The position numbers and the translations under genes are program-made. A model generated the notes under the pieces. The model saw only the letters and a program-made list of their open reading frames with translations, was not told the DNA's origin and made no database searches. A DNA stretch of 64,000 nucleotides from Lanius collurio (taxonomy: Eukaryota > Chordata > Aves > Passeriformes > Laniidae): assembly GCA_020086605.1 (NCBI GenBank), contig JACBWW010000041.1:2046422-2110421 (forward strand), in the 5' to 3' direction. Numbering within the stretch: position 1 is the stretch's first letter; every line of letters starts with the position of its first letter. This document shows positions 39,104-57,735 of the stretch, piece by piece.

Positions 39104-39125
39104 CTCCCTCCCTCCCTCCCTCCTT
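39104..39125 (+). repeat. (CTCC)n microsatellite in the FGF3 promoter region
   Basis: Five tandem CTCC units about 320 bases before the FGF3 ATG. Polypyrimidine tracts in promoters can adopt non-B DNA. Confidence 0.9.
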
Positions 39126-39268
39126 GCCTCTCTGCCTCTCACGCATGCCGTCTGTCTATCTGGAAACCCAAGGAGAAGGCTGATCACGGCAGCTCCGTGT
39201 AACACAAACAGCTGGGACTCTTCGGTGGCCTTTGCCGATGTCTATTGATTTAAGTAAATCTGAGACAG

Positions 39269-39276
39269 ATAAAAGG
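39269..39276 (+). promoter_or_regulatory. FGF3: TATA-like element of the FGF3 promoter
   Basis: GATAAAAG about 170 bases before the FGF3 start codon, inside the CpG island, would place a transcription start near 39300. A second GATAAAAT lies at 39291. A reverse CCAAT (ATTGG) is at 39004-39008. The element is a near match rather than a perfect TATA box, so the start site is inferred. Confidence 0.4.
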
Positions 39277-39305
39277 GCCAGATCGAGGCTGATAAAATCT
39301 TGCCA

Positions 39306-39371
39306 ATGCTGCACGGCTCGAAGCAGTGCGCGCTCGGCATCTCCGGAGTGCTGCTAGCAAGACGGCTTTAA
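39306..39371 (+). CDS. Upstream ORF 1 in the FGF3 leader
   Basis: ATG at 39306 opens a 21-codon frame ending in TAA at 39369-39371. The TAA shares its final A with the next ATG (TAATG at 39369-39373). Whether it lies in the mRNA depends on the true transcription start; it is only about 30 bases after the TATA-like element. The peptide resembles no family. If transcribed, its likely role is translational control. Confidence 0.3.
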   Translation: MLHGSKQCALGISGVLLARRL

Positions 39372-39444
39372 TGGGACCCCTGGTGCCACTCGCTGCGAGC
39401 CTCGCTCTCCCCAGCCGACTAAACGCTGCGGCCATCATGCCACA

Positions 39445-39454
<10 letters not shown>
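39371..39454 (+). CDS. Upstream ORF 2, overlapping the FGF3 start codon
   Basis: ATG at 39371 (G at +4) opens a 27-codon frame that ends in TAA at 39452-39454, past the FGF3 ATG at 39445 and in a different frame. A second in-frame ATG at 39437 (A at -3) gives a five-codon version. A ribosome using either would pass the FGF3 start, so this overlap should reduce FGF3 output. Structure is plain in the sequence; function is inference. Confidence 0.4.
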
Positions 39455-45107
<5,653 letters not shown>

Positions 45108-45371
45108 AGGGGTGTGGGGAGCTCCTGTTGGGGGTGGGAGGGACTGAGAGCCTTCCAAATGCTACTAAAAGAACTAACAGCTGTGGTTGTACCAGAGGCA
45201 TTAACACAGACAGGTTTTATACACTCTGTACTAGACCCCCAAACCACACCGCTTGCTTGTAGCTGTTGTAGGATTGTTACCTGTGGGGAAAGAGATGTGA
45301 GATAAGCTGAGGCACACTCAAATTAGCTGGGTGTCATAATTTTGTCAATGGCTTTCAAGTTTTCTTTTCTT

Positions 45372-45394
45372 AAAAAAAAAAAAAAAAAAAAAAG
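45372..45394 (+). repeat. Poly(A) tract in the FGF3 3' region
   Basis: A 23-base A run about 265 bases after the FGF3 stop. It is genomic and could mis-prime oligo-dT libraries. Confidence 0.95.
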
Positions 45395-45781
45395 AAGTAT
45401 AATTTTTATTTCAAGTATTTTCGTTCTAACTCACAATAGGCTATTGTCTCAGTGATGCTGCCCTCCCAGAGCATGTGGATATTTCACACTTACCAAATTT
45501 AAGTCCACAGAGAAGATTCAGCACTTTCATGGCTCTTCTGGCCATAAGAGGCTACATTCTTATTTTTACATAATACAGGAGTTAGAAAACTGGTCTTTTG
45601 TTTTGTTTTTTTTTTTTAATTTACATATATTTATTTTTATTTTATGACCATACTTTTTCCAAGACTGTCCAAGAGAAGTAAGATTGTCAGCTACTTCAAA
45701 CACTTTAGTAGACCTACACATCACGAGATTATCCCTGATTTTGTTAAACTAAAGCTCCAAGATGCCTGACCTTGTCATTTA

Positions 45782-45787
45782 AATAAA
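45782..45787 (+). terminator. FGF3: Candidate FGF3 polyadenylation signal AATAAA
   Basis: First canonical AATAAA after the FGF3 stop, about 675 bases downstream. It is followed by a G/T-containing stretch (GGTAGAGTGGC, then TTGGTC), which suits a downstream element. Confidence 0.5.
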
Positions 45788-46693
45788 TGAATTTGGTAGA
45801 GTGGCATTTGCATTGGTCAGGCTTTGGCAGTATAAATCTGTTTACCAACTGATGAGTTCTCTCTTAGGACTCAAAGGTGATGTGAAAGAGGCTCAGGCTG
45901 GCTATTGGGAAGGAATTGTTCCCTGGGAGGGATGCTTACATCCTTATGAAGGTAAAACCAGAAAGGTGTTCTTTGTACCAAATAATGTGCTCCATTCCTT
46001 CCACCCTTGTATCTTTTTGTCAATATTCTGACAAAGGAGGAAACAATGTTTGAATAAGAAAGTCAAAGTTCCTTGATCTCTGTTCTCCTTTTTACTGAAA
46101 TAACGTGGAAAGACCCTTAAAGGACATACATTAAATAATGGTGCACACAAAACAGACCCAGGTTTAAAGAAGAGTACAGGAAACCCTGACCCACATTCCC
46201 AAATTTTCCTGCTTTTGCAAAATAACAGAAAATAGTGCTGGGATCTTCACAGAGTTAATCAGGGATCTCATGTCAGGAGCCACTGTGCAAAGAGGAAACA
46301 GAGAGGTAGAAAAAAACCCAGAAGAATTCAGATTTTCTGTTTGCTCACTCTCCTGTGAGCCACACGAGGCCCAAAATGCTGCAGGATCCAGGGGTGTCTT
46401 CAGAAAATTGTTTGTGTCAGGGGAGAAAATTAAGTTTTGCCTCCTGGGCATCAGGGGTGTTTTGGGGACACCTTGCTGGCTCTGCCAGCTCCCCTGTCTC
46501 AATTCCCAGTTTCCCTTCCCACCAGAGGCTGGAGCTGACTGGGCAGGAAAGGGGGATGCAGGGAGCCCTCCCAGCTCTCCAGCTCCAGGAGCAAAACACG
46601 AGGCAAGGAAAGTGTCAGCAAGCCCCACTGGCAAGGAAAGATCTCACTCAGCTGAAAGTTAAGAGAGACCTTTTCCCTCATGTTTAATTTCTA

Positions 46694-46703
46694 AATAAAT
46701 AAA
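46694..46703 (+). terminator. Secondary poly(A) signal candidate, overlapping AATAAATAAA
   Basis: Two overlapping AATAAA hexamers about 1.6 kb after the FGF3 stop. They could end a longer FGF3 transcript if the first signal is skipped. By chance such hexamers are common in AT-rich DNA. Confidence 0.25.
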
Positions 46704-49608
46704 TGAAAACTACTTCTTTTTGCCGCTTTCAGATCGACTTTGCCTCAACTTGTAACAAAACCAAGATCCATTCTCACTCTCTCTCCCCTAAAATTGCTGT
46801 TGTAAAGTTAATGGCTACTGACTGCTTCGGGTATTTTTGATATAGTCCTGATGGTCTAAAGAAAATGAACAAACTCCTGTTTCCCATGACACAAAGATGC
46901 ATCTTCACCCCTGCTCCAAGTCCATTTCCTACCAAATATTTGCTCTTTACTCCCAGCTTTCCTCAAGGGCAGGGGTTTGTGCTGCCTGTGTCCCTTGCTT
47001 TGCTGTACCTCTGCTTTTGGCACATTTTCCTCTCATTCTTTTCTCCTGCCTCTCTTTTCCAGATGGCCCAACTCCCTGCCCTAAAGGAGCAGCAGGTAAT
47101 TGCTGTGGGTGATGCACTAATTAGGAATATCACTGATTAAAAACACCTGCTTACTCCTGCCTTGGTTTTGAGCTGTATTTCACCCTTGTAGGAATATTGT
47201 TTTAACCACTTTCCCATAGGAAGCAGCAATGAAGTTAAGCTTAACTAATGGATTCATATCCTTATTTCAGCATTAGTTTTCATCCCAACAAGGCCTAAAA
47301 TACTGGCAATGAAAAAGAAAGGAGAGGGGAGACAAAAGGAAAAATAATTAACTGATTGGACACAATGGCATTTTAACTACTGTAGGTAAGTGATGATTTT
47401 CACATCAACCTAAAATAATTTCATCCACATTCTTAGAATTTTTCTTTGCTCAGTCTCATTGCAGCAATTCAAGGGAGATGGCTTTGGGATTTGTCTTCTT
47501 TTTTTTCTTTTTTTTTTCTTTCTATCTTTTAAGAAACATTAATGTTCTTGTTGAAATGCTTTTCATTACAGACATTCATTGCTTAATATTCTTTGAGCAA
47601 CCTTGAATTCCACAGTTCCCAGACACTGACAGGCCAAATCCTATTCATGATAATGATCCCAGTTGTATTCTAGATCCTGCTTTATTTCTTGGACCAGAAC
47701 CATAGGGGAGACCTTACAGGAGGAAGGAGATTTGAGCTGTTTTCTCCTCAGGATTAAAACATCAAGATGTGTCTCCTCTTTTAAAAGGTACCTGAATGAA
47801 TCTATACCTTTCCATTGTCCAGGCTGTTGCTAGGATTTTTTTGCTTTGTGTTTTTTGAGGGAGATGTAAACTTTACCCCTTTGGGGGCTGCTGAGTTTCT
47901 GCAGACTTCCCAAACTCCAGAGCACAAAGCTATTGCTGTTGTCACCCTGGAGCCAGGAGAGGATTCTCACCACAAACCCATTGCCTTCTCCTGGGCTACC
48001 TGCTCTGGATGACCCTGCCTGAGAGCAGGGCTTGGGTCAGATGCCCTCCAGAGCTCCCATCTCTCAGCCTGGCTGTGATTCAGTGATTAGCTGTACTTAA
48101 TTCAAGCTGATTATCAGTTGCCTTTCACAGTTCAGGTTCCTGCTGTGCATTTGGGAGTGCAGCTCCCTGTCCCAACCCCTCCAATGTCTCCCCTTCACAA
48201 ACCAAGCGTGCTGTTCAGTTTGGGATCAGTAATTCTCCAGCCCCCCTAACAATCTGGTGCACTAACCATCTGTTTTCTCCCTTAAAATCACTTACTGCAC
48301 ATTCAGTAGAGTTGCCCAAATGCCAGCCATGAACAAGAATTGAGCAGCTGGGTTATTTTGGGTACTTTCAAAAATTCTCTTTTCAGCTTGCTCTTCTGCG
48401 CTGTCTCTTTCCCACACTCCACAAGGTACCTTTTTTTTTTTTACCTCCTTCACCTCCTCCCCGTGGTAAAAGTCATTCCATTGGTGCCATTTCTAGTGTA
48501 GAACCATTCCCTCACAGTTTTGTACAATGTTCTGTAGAAATTGTTCAAATTGTGCAAATATTTTGTTCCTTTCCCAGTCACTGATACATTATTTGAACTG
48601 GGCTTGAATGTCATTGTCTTTTCATGAGGCAGAGGACAGTGAATTCAGGGGTTTTGACAAAGTTTTCAGTTACTTGCTTCCAGACAGAAGACACACAGCC
48701 TGGTCTGGGACTTAGTTTGTATCTGAAGCAGATCTTTCAGTTCCTTTAATCCTTGCTTTATCCCATCATAGCTCTGTTCAACAGTTCATGTAAAATATCC
48801 TGGCCTCTGGTGATTGATTATGTTGGGACTTTTGTGGCTGCCTCTTGATAAAAAGCAAGAGTTGTGCCTGAAACATGAATAGCTGCCCCATATTGAATAA
48901 CTAAGTCAGAAAGCAGGAATAATTTCCAAATTGACTCACACCTTTTTTCCTCTCCACTTTCTGAGCTGGGATGCTCTCTTTAAGCATCATTAATTTGCCA
49001 GCCTGAGATTATATTCTGGTAATTCTGTCATTTCTGGCTCTTTGTTTCACTGCTTTCTAGAGGTCTGATATTTGTTTCTACAAGGCCTCCTTCCTGTTTG
49101 CCTCAGCAGTGAACTCCATTTATATTTGGAAACTGCTTCACTCTTACTCCCTCAGCATTCAGAAGAGGGCCTGCTGACCATTCTCAAGGTAATCTTCTTT
49201 AATTACAAAGAATGTACAAAATCTATTTTTCTCAGTCACCACAAGCATGAAAACCATGCTAGAGGGGACGTTTTGTTCGTCCTCTTTAACAGCACTAACC
49301 AGCCCCCAAACCCTCCCTGTTTGGAGCCCTTTTGTGAGCTCTTGGATTTCCTGCTTTACTTCCTGACATTTCCACTTTCTTCTCTGCTTTTCTCCCACAG
49401 ATGTACAACCCTCTGGAAAACAATGGCCAAAGAAATCCCTTTGGCCACACGTGCCTTCCCTTTGGATGCCTGCATGGGCCTGGTGCTGGGATGGGGCTGG
49501 TGTTAGCTCAGCTATTCAGTTGACAAGGCTTAAGTGTTTCTTATAATTGTCTGAAGCGAGGATGTGGTTACACCCCCAGCTTTCAGAAGGTTTTCTCCCA
49601 TCCAGAGC

Positions 49609-49626
49609 AAAAAAAAAAAAAAAAAA
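49609..49626 (+). repeat. Poly(A) tract
   Basis: An 18-base A run; no attached retrocopy recognised. Confidence 0.95.
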
Positions 49627-50579
49627 TCTCTACAACAAAACTGTTACAACACACAGATATTCACCATTAAATCTTTGATTCACAGCCTCATCTGTGGATA
49701 AGAATTCAGAAGGGCAGGGATGTAAATATATTAAAGTTGTAGCCAGGCAGGGCAATATATGAGACATCACAGAAAAAATACCTTTGGAAAAAGTCTCTTT
49801 GAGTTGCATTGAAAACCTTCCCCCTGAGCACCCTGCAAGCACTGAGCACTGATGTCCAAAATCTCCCTCAGACCTAAACAATAACCTCAGAAAATAAAGC
49901 TGTTAACAGCAACAATGAAAGCTGTGAATCTTGGTGCTTATTTGCATCTGATATAAAGCACAAGATTCTTCACACTTATATGCCCATGTATCCCATAATA
50001 AATTGGAATTTTCCTCAAAAAAAAAAAAAAAAAGTATAACATTAAAAATCAGGAATCCTTTTTCTGGCCTCCAAAGCTGAGGGAGAGCACTAAAAAAAGA
50101 GCTTTGCAATGTACCTCTCCAAAAATGAATACAGACAAATTAAGCCAAACCTTTCTCATAATTTAGTCATAGAGAAATCACTCTTTGTCCCATCGATACA
50201 GCAAAGATATTTGCACTGCTGGGCCCAAAACAAATGAGATTCCACTTATTTTTACCCTCTTGGAATTGAAATGCTTCGATTTTAATTTCAGTATTAGTTT
50301 CCAGTGACATGCTGAAGGCCTTGTAAGGAGAGGCATTCCTGGGACAGCTGTTTGTGCATTGTTGATGTGCAGAATTGTTTAAGAGGCAAAGGATATCAGC
50401 TTATTTCTCTGCCATAAAGGTTTTGCCAGGAACTGCTGAGGTCTGTCTTACCAAAACAATAATCTGTGCACAGAGGGACCTCACTGACAGCTCCTCTTCT
50501 TCTCCTTCTTAGAATGCAAAAGATTTTTATTGGTAATAAATACAGCATCTTTCTACTGGCTGCAAAAGAAGTACCTTTT

Positions 50580-50645
50580 AGTGGGAAAATACACCAGCCA
50601 AGAAGCCTTTCCAGCCCAAACTATTCCCTGTTCTCTGTGGAGAGG
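50580..50645 (+). mobile_element. Possible CR1 tail remnant
   Basis: CCTTTCCAGCCCAAACTATT followed by CCCTGTTCTCTGTGG resembles the CR1 3' terminus. The match is short and eroded. Confidence 0.35.
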
Positions 50646-51992
50646 TAAGGCAGAGGGGAAGGAGGCCAGCCTGTCAAAAGCAGGGTACTGCAAAGGGTAT
50701 CTCCTGATGGATGAGATCCTGGCAGATATTCCTGCACCTTTTGGAGCTTAACAAGTGGAGGTGAAATGTCTTCAGTCACTCCTTGGTTGCTTCTGGTCTC
50801 CTCTGCTGTACAGATCTCCAGGGACCGAAAATTATTGTTTCTCCTTTGTTCTGTTAATGGCATTTTAAGAAAAGATTATGGATAAGAGTCCATAGCTGCT
50901 GCCAGAGGTGTTTTCCCAAGCTGAGTTCCTTGATTTGCCCATGGGAGAAGCTTAGCTGCAAGTGTGGAGATGAGAAATACTTCATGAATAAAAGCACACA
51001 CATAAGCATCTAGGAGTAAAAATTGTACTGAATTTGACTTATTTTTCTCCAATTTTAGGCAAAAATAATTTTTTTTTTGTAAGCAGAAGGCCCCTTGCTT
51101 TTTGGATGTGCTCAGAAAAGAGCACTGCCCATAAGGATGATATTGGAAAAGTTTATTTCAGCAGCATGAATTAGCAAAGCAGGGAGGAAAAGAGATTGAA
51201 AGTATGTATAAAACCCTAGGGAAATTTTGGAAACTTGTTCTCCTGTGAGAACTAACACAACAAAAGTTAATAGCTTGGATAAGGTAGCAGTCCTTTAGTC
51301 CACATATCTGCCTCCTCTTCTATTGCTCTCTTCCTCCTTGGATTCTCAGAGGTAAAATGCTTTCCATGGGGAGAAAATGTATTGAACTCATTGATCTTTA
51401 TTTCTTCTCAAAGCTATCCTAAACAGTCCTTTGAAGTTCGCTAGTTCAAATGTCTCTGGTTCCCCTTTGGAAGGTTTGAAGGATTTGGGAAGGTGAACAA
51501 GCAGATCTATAATTAAAGAGCAGTTGATGGTAACTGTCCTCCTTTGTGAGCATTCTTGGGCCACCTCCAAATTTAGAGGCTTGAAGGGAACTGTCCCTTT
51601 TTAGTCCTGCAATAGTTTAGATGCCACCACTGCATAGCAGGAGGAAAGCCTTTCTGAAATCCAGGGAACATCCCCTTTTCGGCCACAAAACATCAGGTTT
51701 TTTGTTCATGGTCTTCACTTTACAGGTTAAAGAAAATATATATATATTTTCCCCACAGTGTCAAACCTAAATGCCGTGGGGCCTTTATTGCTGAAATGTG
51801 TGGATTTGAAGAACAGTGAGGGGAGCTGTGAGGAGAATTTAGAGACATTCTGGTGCTAATGCAAATGTAAGAAACACAGGACAGTGGGGGAGGCTGCAGG
51901 GCTCCTGGAGGATCCAGCCCCTGTGCTATGTGCAGTTCTACTGCCTGGGAAATATCTCTGGCACTGGCTGCTTGATTTGCAAATGTTTGTCT

Positions 51993-52010
51993 TGAAAGAA
52001 AGAAAGAAAA
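51993..52010 (+). repeat. (GAAA)n microsatellite
   Basis: About four GAAA units. Confidence 0.9.
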
Positions 52011-52061
52011 GTGGGTCTGATAGTAGCAAAATGTCACAAGATTTCACACTTTGAGTGGGTC

Positions 52062-52110
52062 TTTTTTTTTCATTTGGAAATATCCTTTTTCTTTCATTTG
52101 GAAACATCCT
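52062..52110 (+). repeat. Two-copy tandem duplication of about 24 bases
   Basis: CATTTGGAAATATCC and CATTTGGAAACATCC, each preceded by a T-rich run, differ at one base in the core. Confidence 0.75.
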
Positions 52111-53661
52111 TCTGTTGGAAGAACTTCCTGTAAGATTGATTATTCTATCCAACAGTACATCATATGTGACAACCAGCCAATAGTTCACCTTAAATCAATC
52201 CTTATCTTCACAAATTACTCCTTGCACAAATTTTGGAGGGAGAAATGGACTCATTCACTAAGTGTGACCAGAATTCAGTGCCTTTAGATGCTTCATTAAG
52301 AAAGAATTGACAGCAGGTCATGGCTCCACCCTCCTTTAGTGTTTCTACAAGGAAAAGGCACCCAAACGCTGTTTTATGGAGCCAGGAGCGAGCCCATCTG
52401 AAGGAAGTCTCCTGAGAGAGTGTCACCAGAGGACAGGTGACAGCCACTGCTGGGCACAGCATAGCTGTGGGGTGATCCTGCGTGCCTGGGTTGTGCTGCA
52501 GACACTGGAGGCTCACAGGCATGTGCTGCTCAGACCGTGAAACCAACTCAAAATTATTCTTAAATCCTTAGACATTTTTTTCGTGGCAACGTGGGTCTAA
52601 AACTGCAGCAGAAACTGAGTTTATTTGTGTCCCATAGTCTGTCTGCTCTGGGTATCTGTTACCCATATTCAGTAGTGCATATGGAAAGAAAACCCTCAGG
52701 ATCAGATTAACCCTTTCTCTCCCCAGTTCTGAATGAAGAATGAAACAGTATTCCAAGTGTTTTACTGGAAATGCGTTCAAAAATAGCCATGAAAACTGAG
52801 ATTATTATCTTTCAGAGGGGGGGCAGGATGGCCAAACAAAGCTCTTCAGAACTGAGTCAGAGACCTTAGAGAGGTTAATCAAGAGTTTGCTTTCTTGATG
52901 GAACTTGGAGACAATCTAGGTGATGTACCATGTAAAGAACATGATGGCTAAACAAAGGAAGAATTAATTCTTTTTAGAAACTAGTGAAGTATTTGGTAAA
53001 AAAAGCTTTGGAAAGGCTGGAAGACACTTTGTGCCTCTCTTCCATGCAACACTGGTAAAACAGAATTGGAAAGGATACATGGACAGATAAAAGTGCAAAG
53101 AGAGGTAAGAAAAATACTCTCACACCTTGATCTGCTCTTGGGGTGCTGTTTCCTCCATGAGACTGATGGAGGAAAAAGAAGAAAAGAAGCAGGGACAGGT
53201 GGGGAGAAAAAAAGAGAATCAGTTTAGCAAACTGCCTTGGAGAGCCCTGCCAGGTGAAGGGTGGTGGGTTTTTATTCTGCACACACTTCCAGGACTAAAG
53301 CATTTTACCTGAGACCAGCAAAATGCATCTTTTCCCACCAATGACATCATCCCCTTGTTGGTGTGACACTTTGATTTCGCTTATTTAGGAAACAAACTCG
53401 TACTTTCTGTGTGGCCAGACTGTGGTGGCAAACAGGGATGTATTTTATGGATGAAAACCTGTGTTTTCAGCTTTGGGGCACCGTGCACTTGTCCTTGGAG
53501 ACACCACGGGAGGGGAAGTTTGTGTTGTCCCAATAAACGATGGGATGAGGCTCTTGGAGCCCTCATGGCAGCCTGGGCAGGAGCCCCAGGGCAGTCCTGC
53601 AGGTGCTGGAGGGAGCAGGAGCTGGCACAGATCTGCACAGGCTCCACATGTGCTGGCAAGG

Positions 53662-53698
53662 AACCAAAATAAACCAAAATAAACCAAAATAAACCAAA
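53662..53698 (+). repeat. 10-bp tandem repeat, about 3.7 copies
   Basis: Four successive units of AAACCAAAAT, nearly perfect; the first and last are slightly altered. The low divergence suggests a recent expansion. Confidence 0.85.
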
Positions 53699-54382
53699 TG
53701 CTAAGCCAAGAGAAAAGGCTGCTCCCATCCCCACTGGGTACTGTGACTGTGCAGGAGCTGGGGCAGCAGAACCAGGATTACATTTCAGGAATTGCCTCAG
53801 CTCTCCAACCCCGCTGTATTTCAGCTGCTCTTCAACCTCAGTGGCAGTGCAAGGCAGCATTTTCTAATAATTCTGCATTTCAGAGGGGGGTTTTCTTGCT
53901 CCTGCAAAGATGCAAACCTGCCAGCAGTTCCAGGACTACTGGGGCTCTGTGAGATTTCTTTCTCCTTTTTGCTCCCAACTGCAAGCAAAGGTAGATCTCT
54001 CCCTTCCTGAGTGATTTTTTGGTGCAAATCTTTGCATAGCTTCAGTACAATGGTGAGAGGGGAAATGGTTTTGAGCCAAGTGAATTAATTGCAAATTGAT
54101 TTAATGGGTTCAGCCACTGAATCTGAGCAACCAAGGTTTTGAATAACTGAGATACTTTTCAGTGTAAGCAATAAATGCCAGGGATAGAACTGTATTATAG
54201 GCAACAGGGACTATGACTGAGCTTTGGATAATCAAGATTCTACTTTGTATCATGTATACTTTGGCAGCAGCTGATTCCTGTAGGAATAAGAAAGTAAGAA
54301 CATGTGCAAACTGCAGCATGACACTACCCCTGTGACCTCGTCAACAACTTCAAGGTCATCCTCAGAAAATCCTTCAGCTTTC

Positions 54383-54400
54383 TTTTTTTTTTTTTTTTTT
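54383..54400 (+). repeat. Poly(T) tract
   Basis: An 18-base T run. Confidence 0.95.
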
Positions 54401-55010
54401 CCTGGTTACACATGGGTTGTTAAGATTTATTACAATCTTTGCAAGAGAGCACCTGCTAAATGTCAAAAGATTCCTGGGAATCTTCAAGTGTTTTGCTGAG
54501 GCAAAGATGCACCTTTTAAACAGCTTTTGAGGACCCAGCCTGACAGAATACAGCCCCATCTCTTCTGATTCAGGGTATTTTATGATTCTGATTCTCTGAT
54601 TTGGTCATACCCTAAAGCAGAAGCATAACCAGGAGTGGTATTCAAATGTATTTGCTCTCCAGGCAAATTTACCACTGTATAAAATGATCCATTTTTGTTT
54701 CCTGGGGTTCCTGACATGTAACATACTCTGAGTAAGGACCAGATCCTTGACTGAAATCAGCTGGCATTGCTGTAATGGCTTTGGTGAAGCTGAGCACTTC
54801 ACCAGGTGCTTAAGCACTGTCTAAATGTATTGGGAAAAAATAAATTTGACTTGTGAAATTTATCCTAAACAAACATGGAGAAAGATCGTTAACTTTAACT
54901 TCAGGTTTCTAGAGGTTTTTAGTGAAAGTCACCACACATCTCCTTTGCCTGCACCACAGTGTTCCTTCCCTGCATCACCATTTTATTTTCAGCTCAGCAA
55001 TTCTCTCTTT

Positions 55011-55012
<2 letters not shown>

Positions 55013-55041
<29 letters not shown>
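55013..55041 (+). repeat. Long poly(T) tract
   Basis: A 29-base T run, the longest homopolymer in the window; more T-rich sequence follows to 55067. Confidence 0.95.
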
Positions 55042-57735
55042 GTTGGTTCTTTTATTTTTTTTTTCTTTCCCTGAGCAGTGAAACTCTGTCTGCTTTTCAA
55101 GACTAATATACGGCCCCTGAGTGAAGGCAAGGCTGTGATTCAAATCAAGGGTTCTGTTGACATTATAATCCTTAGGAGCACAGCTGGAGCATTTCATGAA
55201 CGGTAGCAAAGACCCTCCATTGATTTACTGCCTTGGTATTCCATCAGGAGCCCATGTTCTGTGTTGTTGGCTGCAACACACAAAAAATAACTTGGAGAAC
55301 TTCTAATTAAGGCATTTAGCTTCTTGCCCATCTCGTAAGAAGGGGGCTGTGCTAAATGTGAGATGCTGCTGCTGGTTTTATGGATTCTCCTCTATTTGTG
55401 TAGCAGGAGAGCTCCAGGCCCCAAGAAGGTCCTGTGGGCTATAAACAGGATAAACACCAAAGTGGCTCCCTGGCCTTTCCAAGCAGCCTGAGATGGCAGG
55501 AATTTTCATGCATCTCCCCCCAAGCTCTCTCCAAGTTCCTTTTCGTGCCAGTTTTACAAAAACCTTTCCCAGCCTCGCTTTTCCTCAAGCAGAGAAATAC
55601 TCATCAAAGCAAAACAGGGACCCACAGCTCTGCTTTCTGGGCATGGAACAAACCCTTCCCTTCCTGCAGGGCTGGTCCCCAGGCACAGCATGCACGAGAG
55701 CAATTTGGGAGCCGTGCTCTTTGCCGTCTCTCCCCTCGTTCCCAGGCGGAGCGTGGCCCTGCTGCCAGCCCCCACTGACCTGAAGATGAGAGTTCCCTAG
55801 ATTGTTTCCAGCTTGCACTGCTAGCCCCGCTGAATGAATAGCCCTGGCAGTATTTTTGGGGTGGTGACTCACCACAAAGTCATGAAGAGCCCCTTAAGAG
55901 ACCATCAAAAGCCCCCTGGTAAAAGGTTTTTTTGTTGTCCTAGGCTCCAACACGGTTTTCTCAGTTCATTGTCCAAGCAGAGAGCTGGGACTTAAAAGGC
56001 AGCAGAGGAGACAGGCAGCTCCTGATCTGACACCATTCCTGGTTATCCCAGCCAACAGCAACAGCCAGAACAGTCTTCCCAGTCGTTGCAGGGGGTGCCA
56101 AGGTGCCAGCCAGGACCTCCACTTGCTCTCCTGCCTGCTAACTCCAGTGGTACTTCAGGCACATAAACATCATGGAAATTCCAGGGTTTAGGGATAAAGG
56201 TGTCTTGGCAGATCTGCTATTGAGTGTGTCAGTCATATATAGTTTTTTTTTTTTACCTTCAGGAAGTGCTTCATAAACTTTATTGATCCTCCCAAAAATA
56301 ACATCAAGCTGCCAGGGATGGTTATCACAGTTCCTTGTACCTCCAAGTGTGATGAGATTCAACGGCTTGGGGAGGACCAAAGAAAAACTAGTGTTGATGC
56401 ATGGTCTGGATTCAAAAAAGGGCTTGGAACAGCTGTAAGTCCTGGAGTTGTGAGTGTTATATTTGGACAGAAAGACAGCTGTGAAAAGGAAAAATGGCTT
56501 ATGTCCGTTTTTTTGTCTGAACACGTGGCAGGAGATGCAGAGCTTTAATAGAAGGTGTTGCCTATTTACCTTCTTCCATCTCTGACATTTGTATTCTTCA
56601 GGCACCTTCACTGAGCTTCAAACCTTGATAGCATCTGGGTTTCAAACTTCTGCCTCTTCCTGAGCCAGAGGTGCAGCTGGTCAGAGCTCAGCTAAAGCCC
56701 CCTGGTCAAGACCTGCCCAGGAGTCTGTTGGCACACCCAAGAGCTCAGTGACACGAATCCCACTGAATAATTCTTTGCAGGGCCCACTGCTCTTTTATCT
56801 GACCCACATTTTTGGGACAGAGTACTCCAGGAAGTGGATCATGGCAAGAGGAAAATGTTCTGAAGTTGCCCTCCCCTGAGCTAGGCTGGGTCCCACCTCC
56901 TCCCCTAGAGGTGATCCCCCAAGCACATCTCCTCAGAAGTGGGCCAGTAGAGACAATAAATAAGTCAAAAGAAAGCTCAAGACGAAACCTTTGAGCCTGG
57001 AAATCTCCCAGGGTGAATCAGAGCAGGTCTCTCCTGAAGAGCTTTCAGTGTTGCAGGACGAGGGAACAGGTTTGACCCCTCTGAGATGTGCAGCTCTCCT
57101 GGCAGAGTTTCCCAGTGTGACTTTCCCAGGGTGGCCCTGCACCCTGTGAGAAGCTGCAGAAGTGTCTGGCAACACCAGGCAGCACCATAAGAACAAAATT
57201 CTGTGTGTTTGGGGACTTGCTGCAACGATTTTATCCCTGTCAGCTTGATGTGAACAACTGGGTGGAGAGAGGGGCTCAGGACCGAAAGGCTGGGTTGCTG
57301 CTTCATGATTTAGTGGAAAACCTCTCTCAAGAACTGCTCCATGTATTCCTTCTGAAACTATTTAGCTGTGGTTTCTCTCACAGGCATGAAGAGGAAGAAC
57401 TCTCGCCATAGCTCACTTTCAGAACAACAGAAAGTTTTCTAGTCCATGTATGGCCAAAGGCTAAGTGCAATGAAGCCATGAAGCATTCCAATTATTCCTT
57501 CTTTAAAGGAATATCTTCACTTTGTTCTTGTCCAACAGACAAAATATCCCATCATACTCATTTCTCTTAGAGCCCTGATTCCAATTTAGTGAAAAAATGG
57601 TGGGAAAAAAACCCAAAACAAAACAACATCTGATATTAGTGAAATAATGTCACATAAAATAGAGTGTGAGGTTTATTACTGCTTATTTGGTGGGGCTGGG
57701 GTTATCCAATGGGAGAAATACTACCAAAATCCAGT

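Larger units (their letters stand above)
45108..45805 (+). other. FGF3: Probable FGF3 3' untranslated region
   Basis: Sequence from the stop codon to just past the first AATAAA on the plus strand. It includes an A-run at 45372-45394, a T-run at 45606-45618 and AT-rich ATTTA-containing sequence around 45622-45645, of a kind that can act as an instability element. The end point is inferred from the poly(A) signal; a longer transcript using signals near 46694 is equally possible. Confidence 0.6.
45806..57735. other. Intergenic downstream of FGF3
   Basis: AT-rich, with tandem repeats and homopolymers as listed. No FGF4 core motif (such as the FFVAMSSKG or YNAYES blocks) was found in any frame. 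In amniotes FGF4 lies downstream of FGF3 in the same orientation, so it is expected beyond the window. Confidence 0.75.

Noticed and set aside
54550..54605. Possible CR1 octamer tail (TTTTATGATTCTGATTCTCTGATT)
   Set aside because: Isolated tail-like repeats without the adjoining CR1 body; could be simple sequence.
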